Source: Cytidiella melzeri
Taxonomy: Eukaryota; Basidiomycota; Agaricomycetes; Polyporales; Irpicaceae
Direction of reading: 5' to 3'
NCBI GenBank assembly: GCA_022592445.1
Contig: JABYQR010000066.1
Span: 93,563 to 157,562 of the forward strand
DNA length: 64,000 nt
How positions within the stretch are numbered: the stretch's first letter is position 1; every line of letters begins with the position of its first letter. Positions 21,441-34,089 of this stretch are shown one piece after another. Both the position numbers and the translations under genes were made by a program. The notes beneath the pieces were generated by a model. It was not told where the DNA came from. It saw nothing but the letters and a program-made list of their open reading frames with translations, and did no database searches.

Positions 21441-24400
21441 ATGTCCGCCATTGACAACGGCGTCGACGACGACACCATCAACTACATGGACTCCCCAGTC
21501 AACCCGATAAGCCCCAGCAGCGACGAGAGCAGCGACATCAACATGCAGGTAGACTCGGACATCGAGCCAAGCCATGTCCCAGACATCGACGCCGACGCCG
21601 ACGGCGAACTCGAAGACGACACCGACTCAGACATCGACCAGCTCACAGCCCACACCTCCACCCACCAGGTCGCATCGTCCTCGTACCTAAACAATCGAAC
21701 CGTACGTGCCCCATTGTGTCCTTTGTCCATCGCTGACCGGTATATGTAGACAAATGACGATGAGGATTCGGTAAGTTGACGGATTCCATGTCCGGCTCCA
21801 ATAACAAGTTGACGGTACAGGGCTATGAGGATGACCCCGACCCAGAGGAAGAAGACGAGGAGGATGCCTCGTATGCCGATGAGGAGTACGGCGCAGCCAA
21901 ACCATCGAAGAAGGCCTCCAGTAACACAAGCAGCAGCAAGAAGAAGAAGAACCCGCCCGTGAAACCGCGCGTTGTGGCCCGCCACTCAGCCTCTGACTCG
22001 GATTCCGACTACGGTGCGCGGTCGAAGAAGAAGAAGAAGCCACGCGTGTCAGGCGACGAAATTCGGGTGTCGAGTCGTGGCACGAAGGTTCCTAATTATG
22101 TCGACGATGTGCACGACTTTGATACGTACGAAGACGATGAAGTTATATCAGGTGGCTACGTCGACCCTGCTGCCATCCAGAAAGAGGAGGACGAGATTGA
22201 GCTGGTACTTGGTCATAGTCGAGATGAGGAGACGGAGGCCGGCCAGGAGGATAATTGGTTCACAAACATTGTGCGTCTTCAGCCTGTATATGTCTGAGTC
22301 CCCTGCTATACATTGCCCACAGCGTTTCCACATCAAATGGAAGACGTTTTCGCATCTCCACAACACCGACGAGGTGTATGAGTTCCTGAAACGATTCAAG
22401 GGGCTGAAACGCGTCGACAACTACATTAAGGCATACAAGGCGTACGAGGACCGACTGAAGGCAGATCTCTCGCAAGAAGACAGGGAGGTCCTGTACCTAG
22501 ACAGAGAACGCGAGAAGGAAGAATACGAGACCTGGAAAACCGTCGAGCGTGTCATCTCGCAGCGCGAGAACGAACAAGGGCAGGTAGAGTACTTCGTGAA
22601 GTGGAACAACCTCAATTATGAGCACTGCACTTGGGAGCTGCAGGACGAGATACGGGGGATTGCAAAGGAACAGATCGAAGCGTTCCGGAAACGAGAAGCA
22701 GATGCCAAGTTTCCTTTCAAAAGCGCAGCATACCCGAGAAACCAGAGGCCACCGTTCAAGAAGATTACGGAAGACCCGGACTATATCGTCTCAACAGGCG
22801 GGGAACTCAAAGATTTTCAGCTTACTGGTCTTAACTGGCTTGCGTATCTCTGGAGCAAAGGGGAGAATGGCATTTTGGCAGATGAAATGGGTCTTGGCAA
22901 GGTACGCCCCGTTGTGTTGTAGAAGATATGCGTTACCCTTACGATTACCTGCCACCAAACAGACTGTTCAAAGCGTCGCATTCATCTCTTATCTCTTCCA
23001 CACCATGCGTCAATACGGCCCCTTCCTTGTCATCGTTCCCCTTTCTACCATTACCGCCTGGCAGTCACAGTTTGCGACGTGGGCACCTGACATGAACGTC
23101 ATCACATACATTGGCACGGCTGCTGCACGAGACGTCATACGCACGTACGAGTTCGGGCCTTCGAACAAGAAGCTGAAGATGAACGTTCTGCTCACGACGT
23201 ATGAGATCACGCTGCGCGACGTGAAGGAGCTTGGAGATATCAAGTGGCAGGTTTTGGCTGTTGACGAGGTGAAGACTATTGAGTGAGGCGAACTGCGTGA
23301 GCGTAGCTGATGGAAAATCGTCGCTTAGGCTCATCGGCTCAAGAATTCAGAGTCTCAGCTGTACGAAGCATTGAGATCTTTCCCGGCCGCATCCAAGCTA
23401 CTGATCACTGGTACTCCGCTGCAAAACAACGTCAAGGGTAATACTCAGCTTGCGTTGTCGCTAAGTGATCGCACTGACAGCAATATTTTCAGAATTACTG
23501 TCTTTGATGCACTTCCTCATGCCCGAGAAGTGTGCGTGGTATACCCTATCCCTTGACGGGGACATTGTACTGACCAGTTCATGTTTGCTGGAATAGTCCA
23601 GCTGTCGAACGAGTTTGATCTCAACGACGCTGACCACGAGCACAAGATCAAAGAGTTACACAAGCAGCTGGAATCGCTCATGTTGAGGCGGTTGAAGAAG
23701 GATGTCCTCACTTCGCTACCTACCAAGAGCGAGCGTATCCTGCGAGTGGAGATGAGTGCCCTGCAAACGCATTTCTACAAGAATATCCTTACGAAGGTAA
23801 TTGCGACATGGTATGATGATCTTCTCGATCATATTTATAAACTTTGTCGCAGAATTTCCAAGGTCTCGTGAAGAGCGCGAATGGCAATAACAACATCAGC
23901 TTGCTCAATATAGGTAAGTTCGCCTCACTGAACAGCGGGTATTAGCCAAGATTAACCCGAGCTTTGTGAAGCGATGGAATTGAAAAAAGCCGCAAATCAC
24001 CCGTATCTCTTCGATGGCGCAGAGACTCGAACCGACAACACGGAGGAGACTCTCAAGGGTCTTGTCATGAGTAGCGGGAAGATGGTCTTGCTTGACAAGC
24101 TGCTCGCACGGCTGCGCCAGGATGGGCACCGAGTCCTCATCTTCAGTCAAATGGTGCGCATGCTCGACATTCTGAGCGACTACATGTCTCTTCGGGGTTA
24201 TCAACACCAGCGATTGGACGGCATGGTAGCTTCGGAAGCGAGAAAGAAGTCAATTGCCCATTTCAACGCGGCTGGATCTCCGGATTTCGCGTTCCTGCTC
24301 TCGACACGCGCTGGAGGGTTGGGAATCAACCTTGAAACCGCGGACACGGTCATTATCTTTGACGTGAGTGATGCAACTTCTTTCCCGTGTGCCTCCAGGA

Positions 24401-26788
24401 TTTTGTCGCATTGACGGCCCTGGGGGCGCGTGGGCCACGTTCCTCATAATACTTACTCCGAACGCCGTCCGGATTCCTCATGGCAGAGCGATTGGAACCC
24501 ACAGAATGACTTGCAGGCGATGGCACGGGCCCACCGTATCGGCCAGAAGTCGCACGTCAGTGTGTACCGGTTCGTGAGCAAGGACACGATGGAAGAGGAC
24601 GTTTTGGAGCGTGCCAAGAAGAAGATGGTGCTTGAGTATGCAAGTGAGTGTGACTCCCTGAATTGAGTGGATTGAAAGGGTTGCGCGTGGAATGAGGCAC
24701 TAATCAGGATCTATTTTGTAGTTATTAACCAGATGGACACGACGCAGGCACACCTCAGCTCGAAAGCCACCGGCGCTACGAAGGACAATTCGAAAACGGC
24801 CGATCTCAGCAAGGACGAGCTGCACGCCGTCCTCAAGTACGGAGCACAGAGGATGTACGTGTGTTGTTCTTCCATCCCCGCCTTTTCCGCGTGTATCGAT
24901 GGCCACATGGGCTGAACCCTCCTTTCCCATGACAGCTTCGACAAAGATGATAGCCAGCAGAACCAGAAGTTGGATGAAATGGATCTCGATGATATACTTA
25001 ACCGGGCGGAGCACCACGAGACAATGGCCACGAATAACGATGGCACGTCGCTTGGAGGTGAAGGTTTCCTCGCACAGTTCGCCAACATCAGTGACGTGAA
25101 GAACGATATGAGCTGGGAGGACATCATCCCCCTCGAGGAGCGCCAGAGATTTGAGTTGGATGAAGAGAAGCGCAAGGCTGATGAGTTAGTCGCGCACGAA
25201 AGGGACGCCAAGGACCGGAAACGTATACACGCGCCTGTCTCCTACGAGGGGATGGACGTTGAGGTCCCTGCGCCTGCTCCCGCCACCAAGAAGCCGAAAC
25301 ATCCTGCTCCCCAGCGGAAGACCGCCAGTCAGAAGGCGATGGAGCTCAAGGAACGCGACGTTCGAGTCCTGATTCGTAGTCTGCAACGATGGGGTGACAT
25401 TCGACAGCGATATGATGTTATCGTAAGTTTGGGAGTTCTTATGTCATGTTTTCTTCACTTCGTTAACGTCTCCCGTTCATATGCGAAGGTCGCTGAGGCG
25501 AAACTGCAAGACAAGAATAGGGGCATGATCATTGATACGTCGGACGATATCATTGAACTTTGTGCTCGTGCTGTTGAGGACAACAACCAGGAAAAACGTG
25601 CCCGCATCGCGGCGGGGGAAACGTTGACTAACGCACAGAAGAGCAAGGCGGTTCTTGTCCAGTACAACAATGTCGGCAACATCAACGCTGAGACCGTTCT
25701 CTCTCGCCATCGAGACCTTCAAGTGCTTTTCAGGTACCTCAGCGACCTCGATGATGTCTACCAATGGCAAATACCCATTGACAACATTCGGCCGACGTTA
25801 AACTGGTCAGGGCGGTGGGGCTCCCAGGAAGACGCGATGCTGCTTGTTGGTGCGTACTTGTATGGATTTGGTAACTGGGAGGCCATGGCGAAGGATCCCA
25901 AGCTCGGTCTTGACGGCAAGTTCTTCTTGGAGGAGGGCAAGAAGGGTGAGGATGCCTCGACGAAGCCTATACCCAATGCTATCCATCTGGTGAGGCGAGG
26001 AGACTATCTACTCGGCATACTCCGTGAACACGATGAGAAGATACGGGCGATCGAGAGTACGCTGCAGCGGAAGACGAGCGGCGGTTACAAGACGTCGATG
26101 TCGCCGCCACCTCCCGTGGCTTCAACATCGTATAGCATTGTCAGGCGACGCGCAGAGAGCGAGGCTGTCGCGTCCATCGATGAGGGCAGTACGAAGAAGC
26201 GGAAGCGGAGGCCGACGCCCACCTTTACCGATTCGTCATCGTCAGATGAGTGGTAAGTTGTTATATATCGATGTACTGCATTTGAGGCAGTATTGATAAC
26301 CCCACCTCAGTCCGTCAATGGATGAGGCCACGACCAAGGAAGAGCTGAGACCGGTTAAGAAGCAGCTTGTGCGTATTCGGTTTGTCATACCTATGCTGCC
26401 GCTGCTGACGGCTTGCGACTAGAAAAACCTCAAGCTCTCTGGTGAGGACATGCCACGAGACCAAAAGGTTGCCATATTGAAGGAGTCGCTTGCAGCCATT
26501 GGCAAGAGGATAGAGGCGGTGCTGGTGGAGAAGGCTCAGAAAGGGGAGGACACGAAGAGATGGAAGCGACATCTGTGGACGTTCGTTACTCTCTTCTGGC
26601 CGAAGAAAGTAAAAGCTGGCAAGCTAGAAGAGCTCCATACGAAGATGGTCACGAAGGAGAAGGAGAGCTCGAGTGCTCCAAGGGCTGGCTCGAGCGAGGT
26701 GGTGTCCAAGAAGCCGCGGTTGAGCTCATCTGCCCCTTCAAAACCGAACGGCTCGTCCTCGTCACACGTGAATGGCAAATACCGGTAA
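21441..26788 (+). CDS. CHD1: Chromodomain helicase CHD1
   Basis: CHD1 is an ATP-dependent nucleosome spacing enzyme linked to transcription elongation. Sixteen exons: 21441-21701, 21750-21770, 21821-22270, 22323-22901, 22963-23268, 23329-23437, 23493-23531, 23597-23796, 23853-23913, 23972-24363, 24487-24643, 24722-24854, 24936-25422, 25489-26252, 26311-26368, 26423-26788. They join to 1460 residues, the usual size. In order: acidic N-terminus; tandem chromodomains (second one from VERVISQ to FVKWNN); SNF2 ATPase with DEMGLGKT (K437), DEAH (538-541) and, in the helicase C half, RAHRIGQ (about 821-826); a SANT-SLIDE DNA-binding region; and the C-terminal helical CHCT domain (about 1345-1410). 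Exon 2 is a 21-nt microexon coding seven acidic/polar residues. The 66-bp intron 13 is in frame without stops. Confidence 0.95.
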
Positions 26789-27441
26789 CCGTCAATTATA
26801 CGGCCGTCGCTGGATGCTGGCTGTTCACGGGAGTATGCGTGTACGATAAGCTGGCAACCTGGAGCTTCCTTGCAGTTTTTCTTTTCCTCTTTTATATCGT
26901 TTCAGACAGCAGGGTTGCTGGATTTCTCTTATGCTTATGCTGTGCTCCGTATACGAGTTCTACTGACCTCTATATTTTTCTTCTCCCATATCGGTTTTTG
27001 CTGTGTCGTTTTGCTTGTTCGCTGCGCCCTTCTTCCTTACAACTTTCCTGACGCACCTCGTCCCTGGCATTATGTAGTCACTTGCTACAGCGGTCACTTA
27101 TTCTGTCCATTGCATACACAAAATTCACACATGTAAGACAGCTGCAAATGCTAAATCATTGCCAAAAAGCTGTTCTCAATTGGCCACAAGTGATGTCGAG
27201 AAAAGTTTGTCGCGAAAACGCACAAGAACAATAAATGGCATTCGCGGCGTCAGTCCTCCAAACCAGATATTCCCAAAACCCCAGTGCAATATTTTATACA
27301 TCACTTTACAGCATAAATCAGAGCAAATTGCTAGCTACATCAGAGTCCGTAGTCATAAACGTCTAGTCGTCCCTCTACAGCAAATGGCAGTGTCAGTTAT
27401 CCGCGAAAAAGGCTTACAGCCGGAAGCTCCAGCGTAAACAC
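26789..27441. other. Convergent intergenic region
   Basis: Between the 3' ends of CHD1 (+) and the membrane protein gene (-). Nothing recognisable beyond expected untranslated sequence. Confidence 0.5.
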
Positions 27442-28569
27442 TTACTCTCGATTGTGGATGTAGATGGCAGGCTTCAACGCGTTAGCACCAGCGCTTCGTT
27501 TGCGGCTTCTGGAGTTTCCTGCGACGGTGACACTGACGAGGGGAGCGGCGTTCGATGGACCAGCTTGTGGTTGTCCGGCTCCTGTTGTTGGTGCCGGGGC
27601 AGGAACCATGTACGTCTGCACGTGTCGCGCAGGCCGAGAGTGCGTGATGTGAATGGGAGGAGCAGCTGGGGCGGGAGCAGGTTGAGGTTGCATAGTTCGT
27701 GAAGCTGAACAAGACGATTATGTGTTTGGATTCTGCGAGAGTGCGGTTGGACGGTGCGCACCTTCAATCAACTTTGCATCTGCTTCCCTGTGGAAGCTCT
27801 CCATGAGCGCAGCGTAACGCTTCACCTGCCATTCGAGCTGACTGGCTCGAGCGGTGTTGCCCTGGCTCAACGCCCACTTCCTCTCCTCCTTGAACCGTCG
27901 ACGCTCGGAGTCTGCCAATGAAGCACGGGCACGTAGCATCGCAACTTCGCGCTCAGCAGGGGAGAGACGGTTGTCGGGATCAATGGAAGAAGGGAGCGAT
28001 TCGAGAGTCATGGCGGTGTTGGCATGTGTCGGTGCTGGGGAGACTGCAAGTGCGCGTTCGACAGCGGCAGCGGCAGCTGCTTCCTCATGCAGCTCTCTAT
28101 CCCTCTCTCTGCCTTTACCCTTGTCGCGTGACGGACGCTTGCGCTCTCTGTCCGCGTCACGCTCAAAGGAGACGAGACGGATACGTTTAGAGGGCTCGTG
28201 TGACACCACTCTGTGAGATGTTGGCGATGTTGGTTGAGAGGTTCGTTCGTTGATGCGTCCATCTTCGAATAGCTGTGCGAGGACATCTGTGAAGAGGATG
28301 CCTAATGCCACACCTAGCAGAACGCATGCGCATCCGGTGGTGTCGTGCGTGCTCGTGAAGTCATAGAGGAGTTTGCCTGCGATGGCGAAGCCTACAGGGA
28401 AGACGAAAGAGCCAAGGTATCTGAGGGTGTAATGCAGGAGAATGCCCTGCCAGATGCCTGCGAGAAGATGATCAGCAGTGGTCAGGGTGTGGTCTGGGGA
28501 TATGGAGGTTAAGAATATCCGCACGCCGAGTGCTAAAAGGAGCGGAGGCGCGAGGGCGAATTGGAGCAT
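27442..28569 (-). CDS. Uncharacterised membrane protein with coiled-coil tail
   Basis: I do not recognise the family. Exons 27762-28569 and 27442-27704, separated by a 57-bp intron with canonical ends, give 356 residues. The first 105 residues contain about three hydrophobic helices, starting at the N-terminus. Then comes a basic, Arg/Lys/Glu-rich segment (ERDADRERKRPSRDKGKGRE), an alanine run, and a charged helical stretch (about residues 200-265) likely to form a coiled coil. The C-terminal exon is Pro/Ala-rich and ends with a basic patch (SRSRKRS). The topology suggests an organelle or ER membrane anchor with a large soluble tail; no function can be given. Without splicing the frame would stop after 283 residues. 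Confidence 0.65.
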
Positions 28570-28992
28570 TCAACGTGAATAGTTCGGAGATGTGTTCAGG
28601 TTTCGCAGGGTCATTGACGGAAGAATAGGGAGAATGTCGCCAGGAAGGAACAAAGAGCTGTAGACGAGACTGGTTTCAACAGAGACAGCAATGCACCGAT
28701 GGTTGAGACGCTAAAACGCGTGTTCGACTTTCTCCCGACGCGTCGCAATCACGTGCCTGCCGACGCCTCTCCGAGATGCACGCGTCGGGAGTCACGACCA
28801 CAGTGTTGTCAACAACTTGAAGCTGATAGGTAATTTCTATGGCTCAGTTGCGCAGCCACAGCCACAGCTATGCCGAACAATCTAGTGAGTACTGAAATAT
28901 ATATAGACCATCTTACAGCCGTCTATAGATCACAGTTATCAACATCACAACTAGCCTCCTTCAGCCATATCTTGCCGGGCTCTGACGTGCTA
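28570..28992. other. Intergenic region
   Basis: About 420 bp between two minus-strand genes. It should contain the promoter of the membrane protein gene and the 3' end of RNH202. Nothing else seen. Confidence 0.5.
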
Positions 28993-30333
28993 CTAACTCT
29001 TCGATTGGAAGAAAGTCGATAGCTTCGCCATGCCAGTCGTATTCGCCTTCTTCAGCTTCGAGACTCCACTCGACGTCTTCACCAGGGCCTTCCTCTTGTT
29101 ACCGCCTTTCTCGCCCGCCGCCGAGGTCTTGCTCTCTCGTGCCTCTGCCTTACTCATATCGGCGGCAGCTATCGAAGTAGCCTCGTCTTGAAGAGCCTGC
29201 ATGTATGCGTCCAACGATGTGAAGCTAGCGTCAAATTGTATGGTAAGGAAAAGATGGACAGGACGATCGGACTGGTAGAGCGTACTCGTAGGATGCGAGC
29301 AAAGCCTTGCGAATATTTGGAGGAGCGTATTGGCCGACAAGATCGCATGCTGCCCTTAGTCGCCCAGCTACAGGAGAGGACAGACGGTTAAGCCTCCATG
29401 ACAAAGACAAGATACACGACAAACCTTCCAACAGCTGTTCTTTTCCGTCCTCCATGAGGCCATCTTTGGCCAGTGCACGCATCAGGGTCCTAGAAGTCTC
29501 AAACAATGCTGGACTGTTCAGCCGAGCGACTTTGGACTGGATATACGCAAGAACTTTTTCTGGAGAATACCGGTAGACCGTCAACTCTGGTGTTATCTCT
29601 GGATATCGATGTCAAGGGTTATCTGGGCTTCATAGACAACATGACAGTGTACATACCTTTCACTTGGCACACGCGTTTCATAGCGCTATGCGCACAGTCT
29701 AGAGATAAGAATGCCGTAATATCTGTTTTACATAGCCGTGTCGAGGGGTCGTTCGAGTAAGATGGACCGGGTGGAGAGGACAGGGTCTTCTCAATTCCAA
29801 GCTCAAAGATGTCATCCAGAGGTCGAAACGTCCCTAAGCTTCCATCTGTCTGAGAGAGCCTTATTGATGGGTTGTTGAACAAGTGGTGAGGTGAGGGACA
29901 TACCGGTACAGTAGACTCGAGGATCGGTAGTAGGAGAAAGGCAGGATCGACTGGAGTCATGATGAGAAGTCTCCCATCTACAAAACATGGCCTTAATGTT
30001 GGATTCTACATAAGCTTCTCCACACGCACTTTCAATGACTTGTCCCTCAGACATGAACCACGAGCGTTGGTTTGTCGGAGCTACGGCCTGTACCTCGAGT
30101 ACCGACGTCTGCTTTGCGTCGCGTGGATGATATGGTAGGAAGAGCGATGGCACGCCTAGTTAATCAGCACATGTTAGCGTGGCTACCTATCCAATTGAAA
30201 TTGAACTACCTGTGCGTGGATGAGGCAGCCTCAGAAACCGAACACCGTGCTCGGGTGGTTTCTCGCCATTGGACTCATCTAACTTGGCGAGAAGTGTGTC
30301 CAGGACATCTTGACAAGCGGTGTAAGTAGCCAT
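28993..30333 (-). CDS. RNH202: Ribonuclease H2 subunit B
   Basis: Non-catalytic subunit of the RNase H2 complex, which removes ribonucleotides from DNA and RNA-DNA hybrids in the nucleus. Exons on the minus strand: 30210-30333, 30030-30155, 29904-29977, 29657-29849, 29425-29598, 29286-29367, 28993-29224; 334 residues. The triple-barrel part carries RFLRLPHPRTG, PSLFLPYHP and MTPVDPAFLLLPIL, all typical of the family; the helical part includes LTVYRYSPEK. The last residues (MAKLSTFFQSKS) match a PCNA-interacting peptide much like that of human RNASEH2B. The start at 30333 was preferred over an in-frame ATG at 30378 because fungal homologues begin close to the first conserved block. It is divergent from TFB4 across 358 bp. 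Confidence 0.88.
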
Positions 30334-30691
30334 GGCAGTTGCCTGGGTGAGTGCACATACCCCTTGGAAGGATGCCAACGTGTGTGGCCATTGAGATTCG
30401 GGTCGAGACTGCTACAGCTGAGGTCGTCGTCGTCGTCAGACGCGACTGCACGCGTTTGCGGCCTGAGACGCGTTGTTTGGTCGTGTTGGATCACTCGTAC
30501 TTGTTGCTGCAAACTATCGTGAGTGTCACCTCGACTGCAGCTTGTGGGCTCTTGTGCAGTGCTTGTGCCTCAGTGGCGTTCGTTAATGAGAAGGTAAGTT
30601 ACAGTCCTCATGGATCAAATATTTAGCTTATGCGAAAAAATATGTAGGCATTCCACCTGCAGACAAGCCCGTCTGCTCTGCAGAGAGCATC
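30334..30691. promoter_or_regulatory. Divergent promoter region RNH202/TFB4
   Basis: 358 bp between two start codons pointing away from each other. It is the only space available for both promoters. No TATA box stands out. Confidence 0.5.
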
Positions 30692-32135
30692 ATGGACAAG
30701 GCCTCACATTTGAGTGTAATCCTTGATCTATCCCCAACGCAATGGCACCTCTCGGCACAGGCCAGCAACACATACCCCCTGACCCTATCAACCTTCACCT
30801 CCCATCTGCTGGCTTTTCTCAATGCGCATATGGCATGCAAAGACGAGAACAGCCTGGCAGTGTTCGGTGCTCTACCTGGAAAGAGGTGCGGAACGTCGCC
30901 AACACAACAATAGAAACGTACTTTACACGCGATTTGCAGCGTGATGTTGTACTCGACAACGAGTCCGGTTGACGAGAAAGCTGTGGCTGCGGATGCGAAC
31001 AGCTACAGACCCTTCAAGATTCTTGACTGCACAATCACGAACACCATACTCGACCAGGTCGAATCGTTGAGTGAAGCCGATACAGAAGGTATTTTTCCTT
31101 TGTAAACCGATTCGTACGGGATGTCGCTAACACAGCGGTCTCAAAGCACCCATAGATCTCGTTGGAGCTCTTGCCAAATCTCTGTGTTGTACATGTTTTT
31201 CTCATCCCCGCATTCAACGTATCGCTAAAATAACTGCTTACAGATATCAACAGAGTCACTAACCCAGCCAACACACGGACGGAAGACACTACTGTTCTTC
31301 CAGACCCTCGCATCCTGATCGTTTCGGTCTCTCCCGACCAGTCCTCCTCATACATCTCCGTCATGAACTCCATCTTCTCTGCGCAGAAGCTGGTAAGCAG
31401 GCGTAATGCAGGAGCAGATGGACGACAACTTACTGTCCTCTAGAAAGTAACGATAGATGTATGCAAGCTGTTTGGAGCAGATAGCGTTTTTCTTCAACAA
31501 GCTGCACATCTTACGGGAGGATCATACATAAACATCGAAAGACCTGATGCTCTGCTGCAATTCCTTATGGTGATATATCTTTAATTCAACACCGCGCTGG
31601 TCAGGATGCTTATGACCGCCCATCAAGATGTCTTTCTTGCCGCCGCCAAGCATTCGACAACTCATTTCTGTCCCTACGCAAGACAAGATCGACTTCAGGG
31701 CTGCTTGTTTCTGCCACAAAAATATTGTCGATATCGGCTTTGTCTGTTCCGTCTGCCTCTCCAGTAGGTTTCACCGTTGTAATTCTCATCAGTTCATTTT
31801 CTGACGTTGTTCTCAAGTCTTCTGTCAGCCAGTTCCAGTCTGCTCGACGTGCAGGTCAGTAAGATGCACGGCAAAATCTGTCTCTCTTCTCATTAGTATA
31901 CTCGCATAGGACAAAATTCCCTATCAAGACTTTGCAGCGTCTGAATGCAGCGAGACCAAATGCTCCCGTTCCTGGCACACCTTCCGGCACACGATCTGGC
32001 ACTCCAAGCACTCCGTCAAACTCCCTCCCACGCTCCACTTCTATCAAGCCCGCTGGAACACCCCGCGCTGTGTCCAACGGGAACCCAAACGCACTACCTG
32101 TTGTGCGGAACGGTGCACCGGTTACTCAGCGCTAG
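30692..32135 (+). CDS. TFB4: TFIIH core subunit Tfb4 (p34)
   Basis: Tfb4/GTF2H3 is a structural subunit of the TFIIH core, needed for RNA polymerase II initiation and nucleotide excision repair. Exons 30692-30885, 30940-31088, 31156-31188, 31244-31392, 31444-31569, 31628-31763, 31818-31854 and 31910-32135 join to 349 residues. The von Willebrand A-like domain fills the first two thirds (HLSVILDLSPTQWHL near the start; LIVSVSPDQSSSYI and FGADSVFLQQAA further on). A C4-type zinc finger follows (CFCH...CSVCL...CQPVPVCSTC). The C-terminal tail after the finger is unusually Pro/Ser/Thr-rich. Exon 3 is only 33 nt. The 3' end faces TASP1, with 160 bp between the stop codons. Confidence 0.9.
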
Positions 32136-32295
32136 CTCCTCTCAAGCTTCCTTCGTCATAACACCAGAGGTCACTCTGCGAATGGAAGACAAGTAATGAA
32201 CATCGATGGCTTGTCCTGCTGAAATGGGTCTGAAGTCTGCCGAAGAATCATGGCCTGACACACTAGTGTCAGTACGATAGTATGTCTGCCTGTGG

Positions 32296-33873
32296 CTAAA
32301 TGCAGGGTACCTTGGGTTTGGGACTCGCGGTCGATGCATACGCTATCGCCATGCTCTTGGTTGTGAATGCGCACCATAGTCGAGCTGTCATGGTTAGCCA
32401 CTGATTTGTTTGTAGTAGACAGCTTACCAATTGATCCACCGCCCTCATTCAGCTCTTGTGTGACTAATAGTACTCCTACGCTTGGCTCTCTCTCGCCACG
32501 AGCACGACACATGGCTGAAAACATTTGATGGAAAACAACAGTATCCTTGATAGTTCATTTAGATGCTTACCGTAGAAATCTTCGAGCGTGCAAGTCAGTA
32601 TGCTGTGAACGTCGATGTAATCGTCAGGGGCTTGCATCACAGCTTCACCTATTGTCTTGGCCAACATCATCCTCATGATGTACTCCCCTGAACCTGCGAC
32701 ACTCAGCCTATACAATACCTGTGACAGGCGATGGGGTATAAACGCGTACCGGACAAGCTGCACGCCACGCCTCTTTCGACATCTGAGTTATTGCTTTGTT
32801 GTGCCCAACAACCCGCTCCGAACATGGCCGCCTATCATCAACATGCAATGAGACCTTAGAAGCTGAGCTACTGAGAATGACAGTACTCACGTACTTCGCC
32901 GATGCGCCCGGGAGACTTTAGCAACAGGCCGCCGCTTTGCGAGTCTAGAGTTAGCTGGAGACACTGCCAGTCGTTTTGAAACAATTACCTAGAGACTCCA
33001 GCTGCTAGTCCGCGGGATGCATCCCATGCGATTGCCCCGACGGTATCCAATTTGTCAAACAGACCATGCTCAATGTTGTCACTAGCTGATGCTGACTCGG
33101 AATGCTCTGTCGACGCTTCCTCGTAGCGCTTCTTCCACTTTGCCCAATCATCTTTGCAGCGAGGAGCAATCAGGTCCTCAGGTGCTATGCAAGGAACATG
33201 ATGTTTCTCTGCAAACGATCTTGCTCCACCAGAGGCTAAGAGTCTTGCATAGACGAAACACGTTGTCAAATGCTGCAAAGGAAGCGAGTGTATACCAAAC
33301 TTACATAGGGCGTATCCTGGAGAGAGCATCAGGCTGTCGTGTGTGTCGCAAAACTGCTGCTGCTGCTTGTATGGGGTTTTTGACACCTGAGAACAAGCTG
33401 AGCAAATTAACGGATGGGTTTGGGTCTTGGCTCGTTGGACGCACCTGACACAGCTCCAACAGAGCCAATGTCGGCGGTACGACCGTCCATTATCGCAGCA
33501 TCACATTCGACCGTGCCCTCGATAGTGAGATTCGAGCCATAGCCTAGGAAACTTCCCAAGTCAGAATCACGTTGCGAGGAGATGAACAATTTACCACGTA
33601 CCTGCGTTTAGACATGGGTCGTCTTCTAGGGTTTGGATGGCTTGTTCAACCGCTTCTAGGGCGGCGACTCCATTGTTCAAACCCGCCAATGCTCGATTAC
33701 ATGCACTGGTAGGGAGAATGTTTCGTTGAAGAACATGATTATAACAATCGCGCCGACTTGTGAACATACCGTTTCAGACAACGCTTTATTTCTACCTCTG
33801 ACTGACTTGATTTTTCGTGGTATCCTGCTCCTCCATGCACAGCGATGAGTTTGAACTGGGACTCTACTTGCAT
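32296..33873 (-). CDS. TASP1: Taspase 1 (threonine aspartase, Ntn hydrolase)
   Basis: Member of the asparaginase-2 Ntn-hydrolase family, processed by self-cleavage before a catalytic threonine. Ten exons on the minus strand: 33770-33873, 33602-33705, 33445-33543, 33305-33386, 32989-33243, 32895-32934, 32750-32831, 32571-32693, 32428-32514, 32296-32384; 354 residues. Motifs: IAVHGGAGYH at the N-terminus, LNAGYGSNLT, GVKNP, then the cleavage site D/TVGA with the predicted nucleophile T197, SSGG shortly after, and GAGCWA. The Ser-rich loop just before the cleavage site is typical of taspase rather than asparaginase. In animals the enzyme cleaves MLL and TFIIA; the fungal substrate is unknown to me. 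It shares a 216-bp divergent promoter with the SNAPC3-like gene. Confidence 0.87.
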
Positions 33874-34089
33874 TGATTCCTACTAGTTGCGAGGAAGGTG
33901 GGTGTATGTAGTAGCCAGCCAAACAACAGCAAACGCGTTGTTGTAGGCGTCACTGCTTCATGCGTTTCTCATAAGTACTGTACATGAATGTGAACGTGAA
34001 CGCCTCTGCAAAAGCAACTTCTCAGCGAAATCTCATCATCAAACTTACGACTGCAGCTATCGGGAAGAAGACTTGCGCTGTGACCCAAC
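33874..34089. promoter_or_regulatory. Divergent promoter region TASP1/SNAPC3-like
   Basis: 216 bp between two opposing start codons; must contain both promoters. Confidence 0.5.

Noticed and set aside
27854..28216. Plus-strand ORF of 120 codons
   Set aside because: Opposite strand of the Arg/Glu/Ala-rich exon of the membrane protein gene; Ser/Arg-rich shadow only.
32142..32295. Additional C-terminal exon of taspase 1
   Set aside because: Reading on from exon 10 reaches a stop at 32296-32298; a further spliced exon would add a tail without family support.
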